A stretch of 22,936 bases of DNA from contig JBAVQS010000384.1 of assembly GCA_049694275.1 (NCBI GenBank), forward strand, positions 1 through 22,936. The letters run 5' to 3'. Below are positions 13,504-21,174 of the stretch, one piece after another. The notes beneath the pieces were generated by a model that saw nothing but the letters and a program-made list of their open reading frames with translations, made no database searches and was not told the DNA's origin. This DNA comes from JBAVQS01 sp049694275 (GTDB lineage: Bacteria > Chloroflexota > Anaerolineae > UBA4142 > SHND01). A program made the translations under genes and the position numbers. Every line of letters starts with the position of its first letter. Within the stretch, counting starts at the first letter, position 1.

Positions 13504-14580
13504 TTATTGGGCAACGCCGGTCTTGATGCTGCCATCGATGAGGCCCTGCACCGTCTTGTCGGCCAGCGCCTTGACTTCGGCGGGGAGAGTGTAGGCGGGA
13601 TTGTAGGTCATTTTCAAGCCGCCGTTCTTGAGCGTCATGGTGTAAACCTTGCCGCCCATGGTTCCGCCCTTGATCTGGGTCATCATATCGTCGAGCGCGA
13701 TGGTCCAGTCGTAGATCTGGTTGCCGACGACGACTTTGGGGGCGAGCGCGGTCTCGTCCGCGTCGTTGCCGAACCAGAGCACGTTCTTGTCTTTGCAGAC
13801 GCTGATTGCGCCGACGACACTCTGCGAGGTGCCCGAAAGGACATCCGCACCCGAAGCAATCATCGTCTGCGCGGCCTGCGAAGTCAGGGTCACATCGCTA
13901 AAGGACTGGGTATAGGTGACGCGCACCTGGATGTTCGGGTTCGTCGCCTTGGCGCCGGCCTGGAACCCATCGGTGGTCAACTTGCCATCGCCCGCGGGGA
14001 TGGGACCGATGAAACCGACGACGCCGCTCTTGGAGAGCTTGGCTGCGATGACGCCTTCGACATAGCCGCCCTGGTCCGAGGCGACGGTGTAGGAAAAGAT
14101 ATTGTGGATGCCCTTGGACTCGTACGTATCCACCGCTGTGCCCCACGCAAAAGCTGTCTTGGGGAAGTCGGGCGCAATCTCGGCCAGCGACGCGCCATAC
14201 TGCGAGCCGTGCGCGATGATGAGGTTATAGCCCTTGCTGGCATAATCGCGGATGGCCGCGGCGGCATCGGGCACGTTGAACATGTTTTCGCTATAGACGA
14301 ACTGGAACTTATCCTTGCCCAATTTGGTCTGTTCTGCCATGAGCGCGTCGTACATGCTCTGGCTAAAGGAAAGGTCGTTGGCCGCGCTGGGCAGGATGAC
14401 TGCGACCTTGAAGACGCCGGCGCCGCCTGAGGGCGCGGCGGTGGCCGCCGGCGCCGTGGTCGGGGCGCTGGTGGGCGGCACAGTGGTTGCTACAGGGGCC
14501 GGCGTCGTGGCGCCGGTGCAAGCGACGAGCGCCAGAACAGCGAGCAAGACCGATGCGAGCAAAATGCGTTTTGCGTTCAT
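13504..14580 (-). CDS. BMP-family substrate-binding lipoprotein (system 1)
   Basis: The 358-residue lipoprotein has lipobox ALVAC with lipidated C21 and a Thr/Ala/Pro tether (about 22-55). A BMP (PnrA/Med-like) ligand-binding domain covers about 56-345, with 'VFKVAVILPSAANDLSFSQSMYDAL' split by the ligand loop, 'GYNLIIAHGSQYG' and 'VVGFIGPIPAGDGK'. BMP proteins bind nucleosides or related compounds outside the membrane and hand them to the permease. The ATG at 14580 is preferred over one five codons earlier because GGAGGA lies seven bases before it. Unusually for such operons the gene lies after both permease genes. Its leader shares ATTCGAA and GGAGGAT with the other binding-protein gene in the window. 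Confidence 0.92.
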   Translation of the reverse strand: MNAKRILLASVLLAVLALVACTGATTPAPVATTVPPTSAPTTAPAATAAPSGGAGVFKVAVILPSAANDLSFSQSMYDALMAEQTKLGKDKFQFVYSENMFNVPDAAAAIRDYASKGYNLIIAHGSQYGASLAEIAPDFPKTAFAWGTAVDTYESKGIHNIFSYTVASDQGGYVEGVIAAKLSKSGVVGFIGPIPAGDGKLTTDGFQAGAKATNPNIQVRVTYTQSFSDVTLTSQAAQTMIASGADVLSGTSQSVVGAISVCKDKNVLWFGNDADETALAPKVVVGNQIYDWTIALDDMMTQIKGGTMGGKVYTMTLKNGGLKMTYNPAYTLPAEVKALADKTVQGLIDGSIKTGVAQ

Positions 14581-14669
14581 GCGAAAATCCTCCATTTCGA
14601 ATCTGGGAACCGAATATGTGTGAGTGAGAGCGTGTGCACTGGTGCTAAGGTCTCACCGCCTTTCAAGTC

Positions 14670-14716
14670 GAGCGAAAAGCAAGGGGCGGACACGCGCCGC
14701 TTGCTCCTCGCCGCTC
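14670..14716 (-). other. Imperfect hairpin between permease and SBP1 genes
   Basis: AGCAAGGGGCG (14678-14688) pairs with CGCCGCTTGCT (14695-14705) with one mismatch. GAGCG (14670-14674) can pair with CGCTC (14712-14716) as an outer stem. It starts directly after the permease stop. There is no T run. It may set the 5' boundary of a more stable binding-protein message. Confidence 0.5.
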
Positions 14717-14717
14717 G

Positions 14718-15653
14718 TTACTCGCCGCGTTCGAACGGTTTTGTCAGCGCAACCGGCTGCGTCACGGTCAGCCGCGCCGATAAGATCAGCGCGACAATGG
14801 TCAATACATAGGGCATCATCACGGCCAGGTCGGATGACAACGGAATGCCCAAGATCTGAATCCAGAGCTGGAGCGCGTTCACCATGCTGAACAGCAGGGC
14901 CCCTAGCATGACCCGGAACGGCCGCCAGCCGCCAAAGTACACGAGCGCTACGGCGATAAACCCCTGCCCGCTCGTCAGGTTTTGCTGAAAGACATTCAGC
15001 AGGGCAATGGACAGGGAAGCGCCGGCAATTCCGGAGAGCACGCCCCCCAGGGTGACGGTGAGGTAGCGCACCTGCGCGACGCTGAGGCCCAGGCTGTCCG
15101 CGGCTTCGGGGTTCTGCCCGACGGCGCGAATCTGCAAGCCCCAGGAGGTCTTGTTCAAGATGTACCACGAGACCGGCACGAGGAGAAACGCGCCATAGAC
15201 GAGAATATTCTGGCTAAAGAGAATCGGGCCGAGAATCGGCATATCGCTCAAGACGGGAATGTTGATGTTCGGGAACCCGTTGACGGTCTTGGGGGTGCCG
15301 ATGGTCACGCGAAAGAGGAGATCGCTGAGGCCGAGGCCAAACAGATAGAGTCCGATGCCGCTGATGCCCTGTTCTGCCTTGAGCGTCACGCTGATGAACG
15401 CCATCAGCAGGCCCATGACCGCGCCGACGACAATTGCCGCGCCGAGTCCCAACCACAGGCTGCCCGTGACAAGGACGACGTAATAGGCGGCAAACGCGGT
15501 GACGAGCATGATTCCTTCGACGCCGAGGTTGAGCACCCCGCTGATCTGGCCGAACGTCTCGCCGATGGCCGCGTAGAGATACGAGGTCGCCAGGCGCACC
15601 CCGGAGGCCACAATGCCGACGATGACGGCGGTCGAGAGTAACTGGGTAATCAT
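14718..15653 (-). CDS. BMP-type ABC importer permease, short subunit (system 1)
   Basis: The 311-residue membrane protein has about eight to nine hydrophobic segments and the pattern of the shorter permease (YufQ/NupQ-like, BPD_transp_2 family). 'GETFGQISGVLNLGVEGIM' lies near the N-terminus, 'SWGLQIRAVGQNPEAADSLG' forms the cytoplasmic coupling region that contacts the ATPase, and 'GFIAVALVYFGGWRP' comes near the end. It pairs with the longer permease at 15650-16801 to form the translocation channel. The start ATG overlaps the stop of that gene by four bases (ATGA), indicating translational coupling. Confidence 0.92.
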   Translation of the reverse strand: MITQLLSTAVIVGIVASGVRLATSYLYAAIGETFGQISGVLNLGVEGIMLVTAFAAYYVVLVTGSLWLGLGAAIVVGAVMGLLMAFISVTLKAEQGISGIGLYLFGLGLSDLLFRVTIGTPKTVNGFPNINIPVLSDMPILGPILFSQNILVYGAFLLVPVSWYILNKTSWGLQIRAVGQNPEAADSLGLSVAQVRYLTVTLGGVLSGIAGASLSIALLNVFQQNLTSGQGFIAVALVYFGGWRPFRVMLGALLFSMVNALQLWIQILGIPLSSDLAVMMPYVLTIVALILSARLTVTQPVALTKPFERGE

Positions 15654-16801
15654 CCTGCTAATTCCGATTTCGCTTCAGGCGCAGGCTGAGCCGGTTCCGA
15701 CCGTTCGGATTCTGCCAGCAGGCGCCGTTGGCTGCGGCGGCGCGCCCAGATCTGGCTGCTCACGACAAAGATGACGATGAGGCCGTCGAGCGTTGTGACC
15801 AACGACGAGGGCACCTGGACGGACCGCTGCAAGCTGTTGGCGCCGACCAGGAGCGCGCCAAAAAGAAGGGCCGCCGGCATGGTCCCAAGGGGGTGCAGGC
15901 TGCCAAAGAGCGCGACGACGATGCCGTTAAAACCTGCGTTCCCTGTAAAGCCGGTCAGCGAGCCATCGGTGAACAGGCGATGGGTCACGCCCAGTAAATC
16001 CACCGCGCCGCCCAGCCCGGAGAGCGCGCCACTGAGCAGGATCGCCAGAACCTGATAGCGCGATACCGAGATGCCCGCATACCGCGCGGCGATGGGATTG
16101 AGCCCTACGGCGCGGATGCGATAGCCGATGGTGGTGCGCCACAAAAAGATATAGACCAGCACGGCCATGATGATAGCCAGCCCGATGCCGGCGTTGAGTT
16201 GTGTCGGCGCCAGCCGCCAGAGGTCAGAAGCGGGCGGTAGTCGCTGGGTTTGTGGAATCCGAATGGAATTGTCGATTTCGGTCGGATCCAGCAATGGCCC
16301 GTGGAGCAAAAAACCCATGATCTGGATGGCGATAAAGTTGAGCATGACCGTGCTCAATACCTCGTTGACGCGCAAATAGGATTTGAGCACACCCGCGATT
16401 CCGCCCCAGAACGCGCCGCCGATAAATCCGGCCAGCAGCGCGGCCGGGACTAACGCCCAGGCTGGCCATTCCTGAAATGTCAAGGCGACCGCCGTCGCGC
16501 CGATGGCGCCCATGACGATCTGCCCCTCGCCGCCGATGTTGACGACGCCCCCGCGATAGGCAATACAAATCCCGATGCCGACAAAGAGGAGCGGGGTGGC
16601 CTTGACCAGCGTATTGGCGAGTGCGTTCGGGCTGCCAAAGGCCCCTTGCGCCATCGCGCCATAGGCGGAGAGGGGGTTGGCGCCCAAGAGCAGCAGCATG
16701 ACCGCGCCGACGAGCAAGCCCGCCGCGCCGGCCAGGAGCGGGATAAATAATGCGTCGAGGCGCCCCAGGTCGAGCTTTTTAATGGAGGCTTGAATAGTCA
16801 T
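15650..16801 (-). CDS. BMP-type ABC importer permease, long subunit (system 1)
   Basis: The 383-residue polytopic protein fits the longer permease (YufP/NupP-like) of nucleoside-type BMP importers. Markers are 'CIAYRGGVVNIGGEGQIVMG' near the N-terminus, 'NEVLSTVMLNFIA' in the middle, the coupling stretch 'GYRIRAVGLNPIAARYAG' and 'GFNGIVVALFGSLHPLGT' near the end. The C-terminal 35 residues are charged and Ala/Glu-rich, probably a disordered cytoplasmic tail. It begins ten bases after the deaminase stop and overlaps the next permease by four bases. The GAGG before the ATG is unusually close, so expression may depend on coupling to the deaminase. Confidence 0.92.
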   Translation of the reverse strand: MTIQASIKKLDLGRLDALFIPLLAGAAGLLVGAVMLLLLGANPLSAYGAMAQGAFGSPNALANTLVKATPLLFVGIGICIAYRGGVVNIGGEGQIVMGAIGATAVALTFQEWPAWALVPAALLAGFIGGAFWGGIAGVLKSYLRVNEVLSTVMLNFIAIQIMGFLLHGPLLDPTEIDNSIRIPQTQRLPPASDLWRLAPTQLNAGIGLAIIMAVLVYIFLWRTTIGYRIRAVGLNPIAARYAGISVSRYQVLAILLSGALSGLGGAVDLLGVTHRLFTDGSLTGFTGNAGFNGIVVALFGSLHPLGTMPAALLFGALLVGANSLQRSVQVPSSLVTTLDGLIVIFVVSSQIWARRRSQRRLLAESERSEPAQPAPEAKSELAG

Positions 16802-16811
16802 TCCTCATCTG

Positions 16812-17294
16812 CTATGCGCCCGGTTTCCAAAATCCATGATGCACCTCTTCGGCTTGCTGCTCTAACGCCGGGCCAACTACCTCAATTGTGCGACGGCCCC
16901 GCGCAAACAGCTCGCGACAGGGTAGATGCAGCGTAGGATTTTCAGGATCGTGGCCGGTGAGTCGCGCCAACCCGGCCTCGCTCAATCCAAATACAACGCG
17001 CCCGATATTGCTCCAATAGATGGCGCCCGCGCACATCGCGCAGGGTTCCGTGCTAGTAAAGAGCGTGCACCCCGCGAGGAAATCGCGGCTGTACCGGCGC
17101 GACGCCAGCCGCACCAGGTTCGTCTCGGCATGTCCGGTCACATCCTGTTCGGTGACGACAGTGTTTTCCGCTTCGAGCAGCAGTGCGCCATCCGCGCCAA
17201 CCAGGACTGCGCCAAACGGATGATTGCCGTGCTCGCGGGCGCGGCCGGCGACTTGGATCGCAAGGCGCAGAAATCGCAAATCAGCACTTATCAT
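16812..17294 (-). CDS. Nucleoside/guanine-type deaminase (CDA superfamily)
   Basis: The 160-residue zinc enzyme has the cytidine-deaminase-fold motifs HAE (H55, proton-shuttling E57) and PCAMC (zinc ligands C85 and C88). 'HPFGAVLV' (25-32) and 'GAIYWSNIGRVVFG' complete the core. The C-terminal part, with 'TLHLPCRELF' and a terminal 'HHGFW', resembles stand-alone nucleoside or guanine deaminases of COG0590 rather than tRNA adenosine deaminase TadA. It would hydrolytically deaminate an imported purine or pyrimidine, for example guanine to xanthine; the exact substrate cannot be read from the sequence. The ATG at 17294 follows a GGGGGGA stretch and removes 24 unlikely residues of the longest frame. 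It is the first gene of the system-1 operon, so import and deamination are co-expressed. Confidence 0.85.
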   Translation of the reverse strand: MISADLRFLRLAIQVAGRAREHGNHPFGAVLVGADGALLLEAENTVVTEQDVTGHAETNLVRLASRRYSRDFLAGCTLFTSTEPCAMCAGAIYWSNIGRVVFGLSEAGLARLTGHDPENPTLHLPCRELFARGRRTIEVVGPALEQQAEEVHHGFWKPGA

Positions 17295-17480
17295 CGTGGT
17301 CCCCCCGCAGGGCCAAGCGCATCCAGTCCGACGTTCCCACTGCGCTTGTAGCCATTCTAGTCTCAAGGATCAAGGATAGCCGAGTTTTAAGGAAGGAGAA
17401 ATGCGCAGTGGCACTTTTCGAGAGGAATCTTCACGCCGTTCGCCGCCCATTGGCGCCCGACCACTGGCCGAAGTACTGGT

Positions 17481-17509
17481 ATTTTAACATGAAAGAGTGA
17501 TACATCCAA
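17481..17509 (-). promoter_or_regulatory. Promoter of the deaminase/importer-1 operon
   Basis: On the minus strand TTGGAT (17509-17504) is followed after 17 bases by TAAAAT (17486-17481). It sits in a gene-free 234-bp interval after the permease stop at 17529. The predicted leader is about 180 bases long. No purine riboswitch core was recognised in it. Confidence 0.65.
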
Positions 17510-17528
17510 AAGAACAAACAACCCTGTA

Positions 17529-18497
17529 TTACTCCTGTTCAAAGGTGGTGCTGAGCGCCCCAGGCGGTGTCCCCCTTAATGACTGCCAGATGCGCCGCGA
17601 GACCGGCGAGCCGCTGAAAAAGCGGTCGATCGACTCGTTGCTCACGAGGAGCAGGGCGACAATCATCAGCGCAAAGGGTGCGGTCTGAAAGACCTGCGTT
17701 GGCACATCAGGGAACCAGGTCTGCGCAAAGCTGCCGAGCGACTGCAGGCCGCCAAAGATGTACGCCCCCACCGCGCCGCGAATCGGGTGCCAACCACCGA
17801 AAATGACGATAGAGAGGGCAATCCAGCCGATGCCTGAGGTGAGGTGATAGGCCCAGCCGAGCTTGACGAGGAGCGAATAGGATGCGCCCGCAAACCCGAC
17901 GAACATGCCGCCGACAATCGTATAGAGCAACCGCTGCCGGTTGACGTTCGTCCCGCGCGCAAACGCCGCGGCCGGCCGTTCGCCAATCCCTTGCAGCTTG
18001 AGGCCGGGCTGGGTCTTGTAAATCCACCACCACGCCGCCACAATCGCGATAAAAGAGATATAGACCACCAGGTTCTGGTTGAAAAAGAGTGGCCCGATGA
18101 CCGGGATGTCCGCGAGCACGGGGATCGCCAGATGCGGCACGCTGGGGCCGGGCTTGCGCACAAACGGATTTCCGAAAAAGGTGCTGAGGTCCGTGCAGAG
18201 CAGGGTGAGCACAAAGCCAACCGCGATCTGGTCGAGCTTGAGCGAGATGCTCGCAATCGCGATGAGCGCCGCCACCGCTGCGCCGACCAGCATCGCCGCG
18301 AGAAAAGCGAGAATGAGGCTGTTGGTCGTGTAGGCGACCGCGAACCCAACCATCGCCGAAAGCAGAATCGAGCCGTCGAGCGATAGATTGGTGACGCCTC
18401 CCTTTTCAGTAATCGTTTCGCCGACCACCGCCATCACAAGCGGAGCGCTGTCCCCCAGCATCGACGCCAGAACCAGAATAATCGCCGTCGTATCCAA
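17529..18497 (-). CDS. BMP-type ABC importer permease, short subunit (system 2), TTG start
   Basis: The 322-residue membrane protein is homologous in layout to the short permease of system 1. It has 'GETITEKGGVTNLSLDGSIL' near the N-terminus, the coupling stretch 'PGLKLQGIGERPAAAFARG' and 'GWIALSIVIFGGWHPIRG' near the end. The longest frame starts at 18587 inside the upstream permease gene. The family's N-terminus begins right at 'LDTTAII', and AGGAG (18511-18507) is nine bases before a TTG at 18497, so TTG is chosen. Only one base separates it from the previous stop, which suggests coupled translation. It is the last gene of the system-2 unit, and no terminator was found after it. Confidence 0.88.
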   Translation of the reverse strand: MDTTAIILVLASMLGDSAPLVMAVVGETITEKGGVTNLSLDGSILLSAMVGFAVAYTTNSLILAFLAAMLVGAAVAALIAIASISLKLDQIAVGFVLTLLCTDLSTFFGNPFVRKPGPSVPHLAIPVLADIPVIGPLFFNQNLVVYISFIAIVAAWWWIYKTQPGLKLQGIGERPAAAFARGTNVNRQRLLYTIVGGMFVGFAGASYSLLVKLGWAYHLTSGIGWIALSIVIFGGWHPIRGAVGAYIFGGLQSLGSFAQTWFPDVPTQVFQTAPFALMIVALLLVSNESIDRFFSGSPVSRRIWQSLRGTPPGALSTTFEQE

Positions 18498-18498
18498 A

Positions 18499-19650
18499 TT
18501 ATTTTTCTCCTGCTGGAACCGGTTTAGTAGCCGGGACGACCGGCGCGGCCAGCGCCGCCGCATCACTCCGCTTACTCGCATGCGCACGCTGCACCCGGTC
18601 GCGCACTCCCTGGCTCAGGACGACCATCAATACGACAATTCCCTGGAGCACGCCGCCGAGCGACGAATCGAGCTGCAGGTCAATCGGCAGGACGGCGCTC
18701 CCTTTGGTCACGACCGCAAAAAAGAACGCGACGAACGGCAGCGCAAGCGCGCGAAAGCCGGAGAGGAGCACGACGAGGATGCCGAGATACCCATAGCCAC
18801 CCGAGATGGAGGGGATAAAGCGATGCCAGACGCCGATCGCCTGCACCGTACCCGCCATGCCGGCGAAGACGCCGCAGAGGGCAAACGCGCCGAGCATATA
18901 GCGTCCCGTTGGGATGCCCATCCAAAAGGCCGAGCGGATATTCTTGCCAATCGCTTTGAGTTTCAATCCCCACAGCGTGCCGCGCAGCGCAAAATAGACG
19001 ACGATAACAGAGAGGAGGGCGACCCCGATCTCGACAGGGCCGATGGCCAGGTCGCGCGTAAAGGTCGGTAGCCACGCGGCTTGCGGAAACGGCGCGGTGC
19101 CGCTCGTCGACGCAATGCCCGCCAGCTTCCATGGGCCGATAATCAGATAGAGCGAGATGCCCAGTGCGACGAAATTCAACCCGAGGCCGCCAAAGATTTC
19201 ATGCACATGCCCGTAGGTTTTCAAGACGCCGGCCAGGAGCGCCCAAAGCGCGCCGCCGATCATTCCGGCAATGAACAAAAGCGGAATCAGAATGGGCGCA
19301 GGCAGGTCCAGCGAGCGCGCTGCCCAGGCGGTAAACACCGCGCCCATCACAATCTGCCCCTCAATGCCAATATTCCACAGGCCGGCGGTAAAGGTGATGA
19401 GCAGACCCACGGAGGCCAGGAGGAGCGGAACCAGGGCGAGGATGACATCGCCGAATTTCACCACATTGCCAAATGCCCCGCCCCACATCACCCCGTATGC
19501 CTGGAGCGGATCGGCCCCAACCGCGATGAGCGCGAGCGTTGTGAGGACCAGGGCCAGAAGGATGGGACCAATGCCCCAGATCAGGCGATTGGCAATGGGG
19601 GGATGCGGTGCGGTAGGCACAGCCCGTGTGATCTTACTGTCCTGGGTCAT
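18499..19650 (-). CDS. BMP-type ABC importer permease, long subunit (system 2)
   Basis: The 383-residue protein is the longer permease of the second importer, the same length as its system-1 counterpart. Markers are 'LWNIGIEGQIVMGAVFTA', 'GVLKTYGHVHEIFGGLGLNF', the coupling stretch 'WGLKLKAIGKNIRSAFWMG' and 'GGYGYLGILVVLLSGF'. The true start is the ATG at 19650, which overlaps the ATPase stop by four bases (ATGA). A longer open frame reaching 20229 merely runs through the ATPase gene in another frame. The C-terminal tail is basic then Ala/Pro-rich, cytoplasmic, and its gene end carries the ribosome-binding site for the next permease. Confidence 0.9.
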   Translation of the reverse strand: MTQDSKITRAVPTAPHPPIANRLIWGIGPILLALVLTTLALIAVGADPLQAYGVMWGGAFGNVVKFGDVILALVPLLLASVGLLITFTAGLWNIGIEGQIVMGAVFTAWAARSLDLPAPILIPLLFIAGMIGGALWALLAGVLKTYGHVHEIFGGLGLNFVALGISLYLIIGPWKLAGIASTSGTAPFPQAAWLPTFTRDLAIGPVEIGVALLSVIVVYFALRGTLWGLKLKAIGKNIRSAFWMGIPTGRYMLGAFALCGVFAGMAGTVQAIGVWHRFIPSISGGYGYLGILVVLLSGFRALALPFVAFFFAVVTKGSAVLPIDLQLDSSLGGVLQGIVVLMVVLSQGVRDRVQRAHASKRSDAAALAAPVVPATKPVPAGEK

Positions 19651-21110
19651 AGCCCTTTGCCTCCGATCAATTCGCCCAATTGTTGAACTGAGGTCTCGCG
19701 CGTGTTGAGCGCCTGCGCGACGCGCCCGCCGGAAAAGACCAGGATGCGGTCGCTGTATTCGTAAATCTCGTCCAGGTCGGCCGAGGTAAAGATGATGGAG
19801 GTGCCAAGCCGCCGGTTGAGGAGCAATTGCTCCCAGACCCACATGGTGGACTCGATATCCAGGCCGCGGGTCGGATGTTCGAGCAGGATCAGCCGGAGGT
19901 CCGGCCGCAAGAGCGACACGAGCGCGCGCTGCTGGTTGCCGCCCGACAACGCTTCGACGTGCGAGCTCGGCGTGCCGCGAATGCTGTACTTGTCGATGTG
20001 CCGCTGTGCCCGTTCCTCGGCCTGGTTCCAGTGGATAAAGAACGGCGACGCGCGGTCGGTGAGAATGAAATGCTCGCTCAGGGTCAGCCCCGGGCACAAC
20101 CCCTCTTCCAGGCGACCCGCCGGCAAATAGGCCACGCCCATCTCGAGGAATTGGCTGTACGGCTGGCGGTTCATCTTTTTTTCCCCCAGCCAAATCTCGC
20201 CCGCGGTGGGTTGGTCCAACCCTGCGCACGCCCGCAAAAGCAGCCGCTGCCCGCTCCCCTCAATGCCCGCCAGGCCAATCACCTCTCCCTCGCGGACCGC
20301 GAGATTCATGTTCGGCACGCGGAGACGGTAATCCTGCACGCAGACGTCGCGCAGTTCGAGCACCTGCTCTCCCAATTCAATCTCCTCCCGCTTGCCCATC
20401 GTCAATGCCTGCCCGAACATGAGCTGCACGAGCTGGTTCGCGGTAAAAGGCCGCGCCACCTCGCCTGCGACCTGACCCCGGCGCAGTACGGTTACCTTGC
20501 TGCACAGGTCTTCCGCATCCTCCAACTTGTGCGTCACGAAAATGACGGTCATGCCCTCCCGTGCCAGGAGGCGGAGCGTCTCGAACAGCTTGACCTTTTG
20601 CGGCAGCGAGATGCCGGTCGTCGGTTCGTCAAAGATGAGAATGCGCGCGCCCAGCGAGAGGAGCCGCATGATTTCCAGTTGTTGCCGCTCGCCGACGGTC
20701 AACGCGCTCACCAGCGCGTTCGGGTCGAGGTCAAAGCCGAACTGGGCCGAGTATTTGCGCAACTCGGACAATCCCAGCGCGCGGTTTTGCATAAAGCCAT
20801 CGCCGCGGCCCAGCAGAAAATTGTCGAGCACCGTGAGGGGTGGAAAATCGAGGGGGTCCTGGTGCAGCATGCCCACGCCCCCGCGAATCGCTTCGGCCGG
20901 CGTCCTGAATTCCACGGCGCGCCCGTCGAGCAAAATCTCGCCCCCATCCTTGTGGATGAAACCGGACAGAACCTTCATCAACGTGGACTTGCCCGCGCCG
21001 TTTTCACCCAGGAGTCCGTAAATCGTTCCCGACTCGACGATGAGACTGATCCCATCATTCGCATGGAGCGAACCAAAATACTTGTGAATCGCTTGTAATT
21101 CGAGACGCAT
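19647..21110 (-). CDS. BMP-type ABC importer ATPase with two nucleotide-binding domains (system 2)
   Basis: The 487-residue tandem ABC ATPase has in domain 1 Walker A GENGAGKS (35-42), signature 'LTVGERQQLEI' (137-147) and Walker B 'ILIFDEPTTGI' (157-167). Domain 2 has the degenerate P-loop 'GIEGSGQR' and signature 'LSGGNQQRALVSLL', then 'LILLEHPTRGLDIES'. The stretch after the first Q-loop glutamine reads 'HQDPLDFPPLTV' where system 1 and the usual family have 'HQHFxLVPxxTV', and the second Walker B has 'LLEHP' for 'LVAAQP'. This marks a distinct subfamily whose coupling surface has changed with its own permeases. AAGGAT precedes the ATG. It follows the binding-protein gene across a hairpin and overlaps the permease start. 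Confidence 0.92.
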   Translation of the reverse strand: MRLELQAIHKYFGSLHANDGISLIVESGTIYGLLGENGAGKSTLMKVLSGFIHKDGGEILLDGRAVEFRTPAEAIRGGVGMLHQDPLDFPPLTVLDNFLLGRGDGFMQNRALGLSELRKYSAQFGFDLDPNALVSALTVGERQQLEIMRLLSLGARILIFDEPTTGISLPQKVKLFETLRLLAREGMTVIFVTHKLEDAEDLCSKVTVLRRGQVAGEVARPFTANQLVQLMFGQALTMGKREEIELGEQVLELRDVCVQDYRLRVPNMNLAVREGEVIGLAGIEGSGQRLLLRACAGLDQPTAGEIWLGEKKMNRQPYSQFLEMGVAYLPAGRLEEGLCPGLTLSEHFILTDRASPFFIHWNQAEERAQRHIDKYSIRGTPSSHVEALSGGNQQRALVSLLRPDLRLILLEHPTRGLDIESTMWVWEQLLLNRRLGTSIIFTSADLDEIYEYSDRILVFSGGRVAQALNTRETSVQQLGELIGGKGL

Positions 21111-21125
21111 GCATATCCTTTTGTG

Positions 21126-21156
21126 GGTAGGGACGAACCGGCAGCTCGTCCCTACC
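21126..21156 (-). other. Perfect 11-bp intergenic hairpin between SBP2 and ATPase2
   Basis: GGTAGGGACGA (21126-21136) pairs perfectly with TCGTCCCTACC (21146-21156) around a nine-base loop. It lies 18 bases after the binding-protein stop and 15 bases before the ATPase start codon, in the same place as the hairpin of system 1 but with unrelated sequence. There is no T run on the minus strand. It may be a dispersed REP-like element; only one copy is visible here. Confidence 0.7.
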
Positions 21157-21174
21157 TTGCACTCTGTTAAACCC

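Noticed and set aside
13507..14430. 307-codon plus-strand frame opposite SBP1
   Set aside because: It mirrors the BMP gene in antisense and has no recognisable domain.
17295..17474. Purine riboswitch in the deaminase leader
   Set aside because: The conserved core loops expected for the purine family could not be found by eye.
17529..18587. 352-codon frame for the short permease starting inside the previous gene
   Set aside because: The N-terminal Arg-rich extension is read from the upstream permease's tail. A TTG with a good ribosome-binding site fits better.
18499..20229. 576-codon frame for the long permease
   Set aside because: The extra 193 residues overlap the ATPase gene in another frame and lack membrane-protein character. 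The ATGA start at 19650 fits the family.
19827..21098. 423-codon plus-strand frame opposite ATPase 2
   Set aside because: It is antisense to a clear ABC ATPase; its His/Arg/Gln-rich composition is typical of GC-rich shadows.
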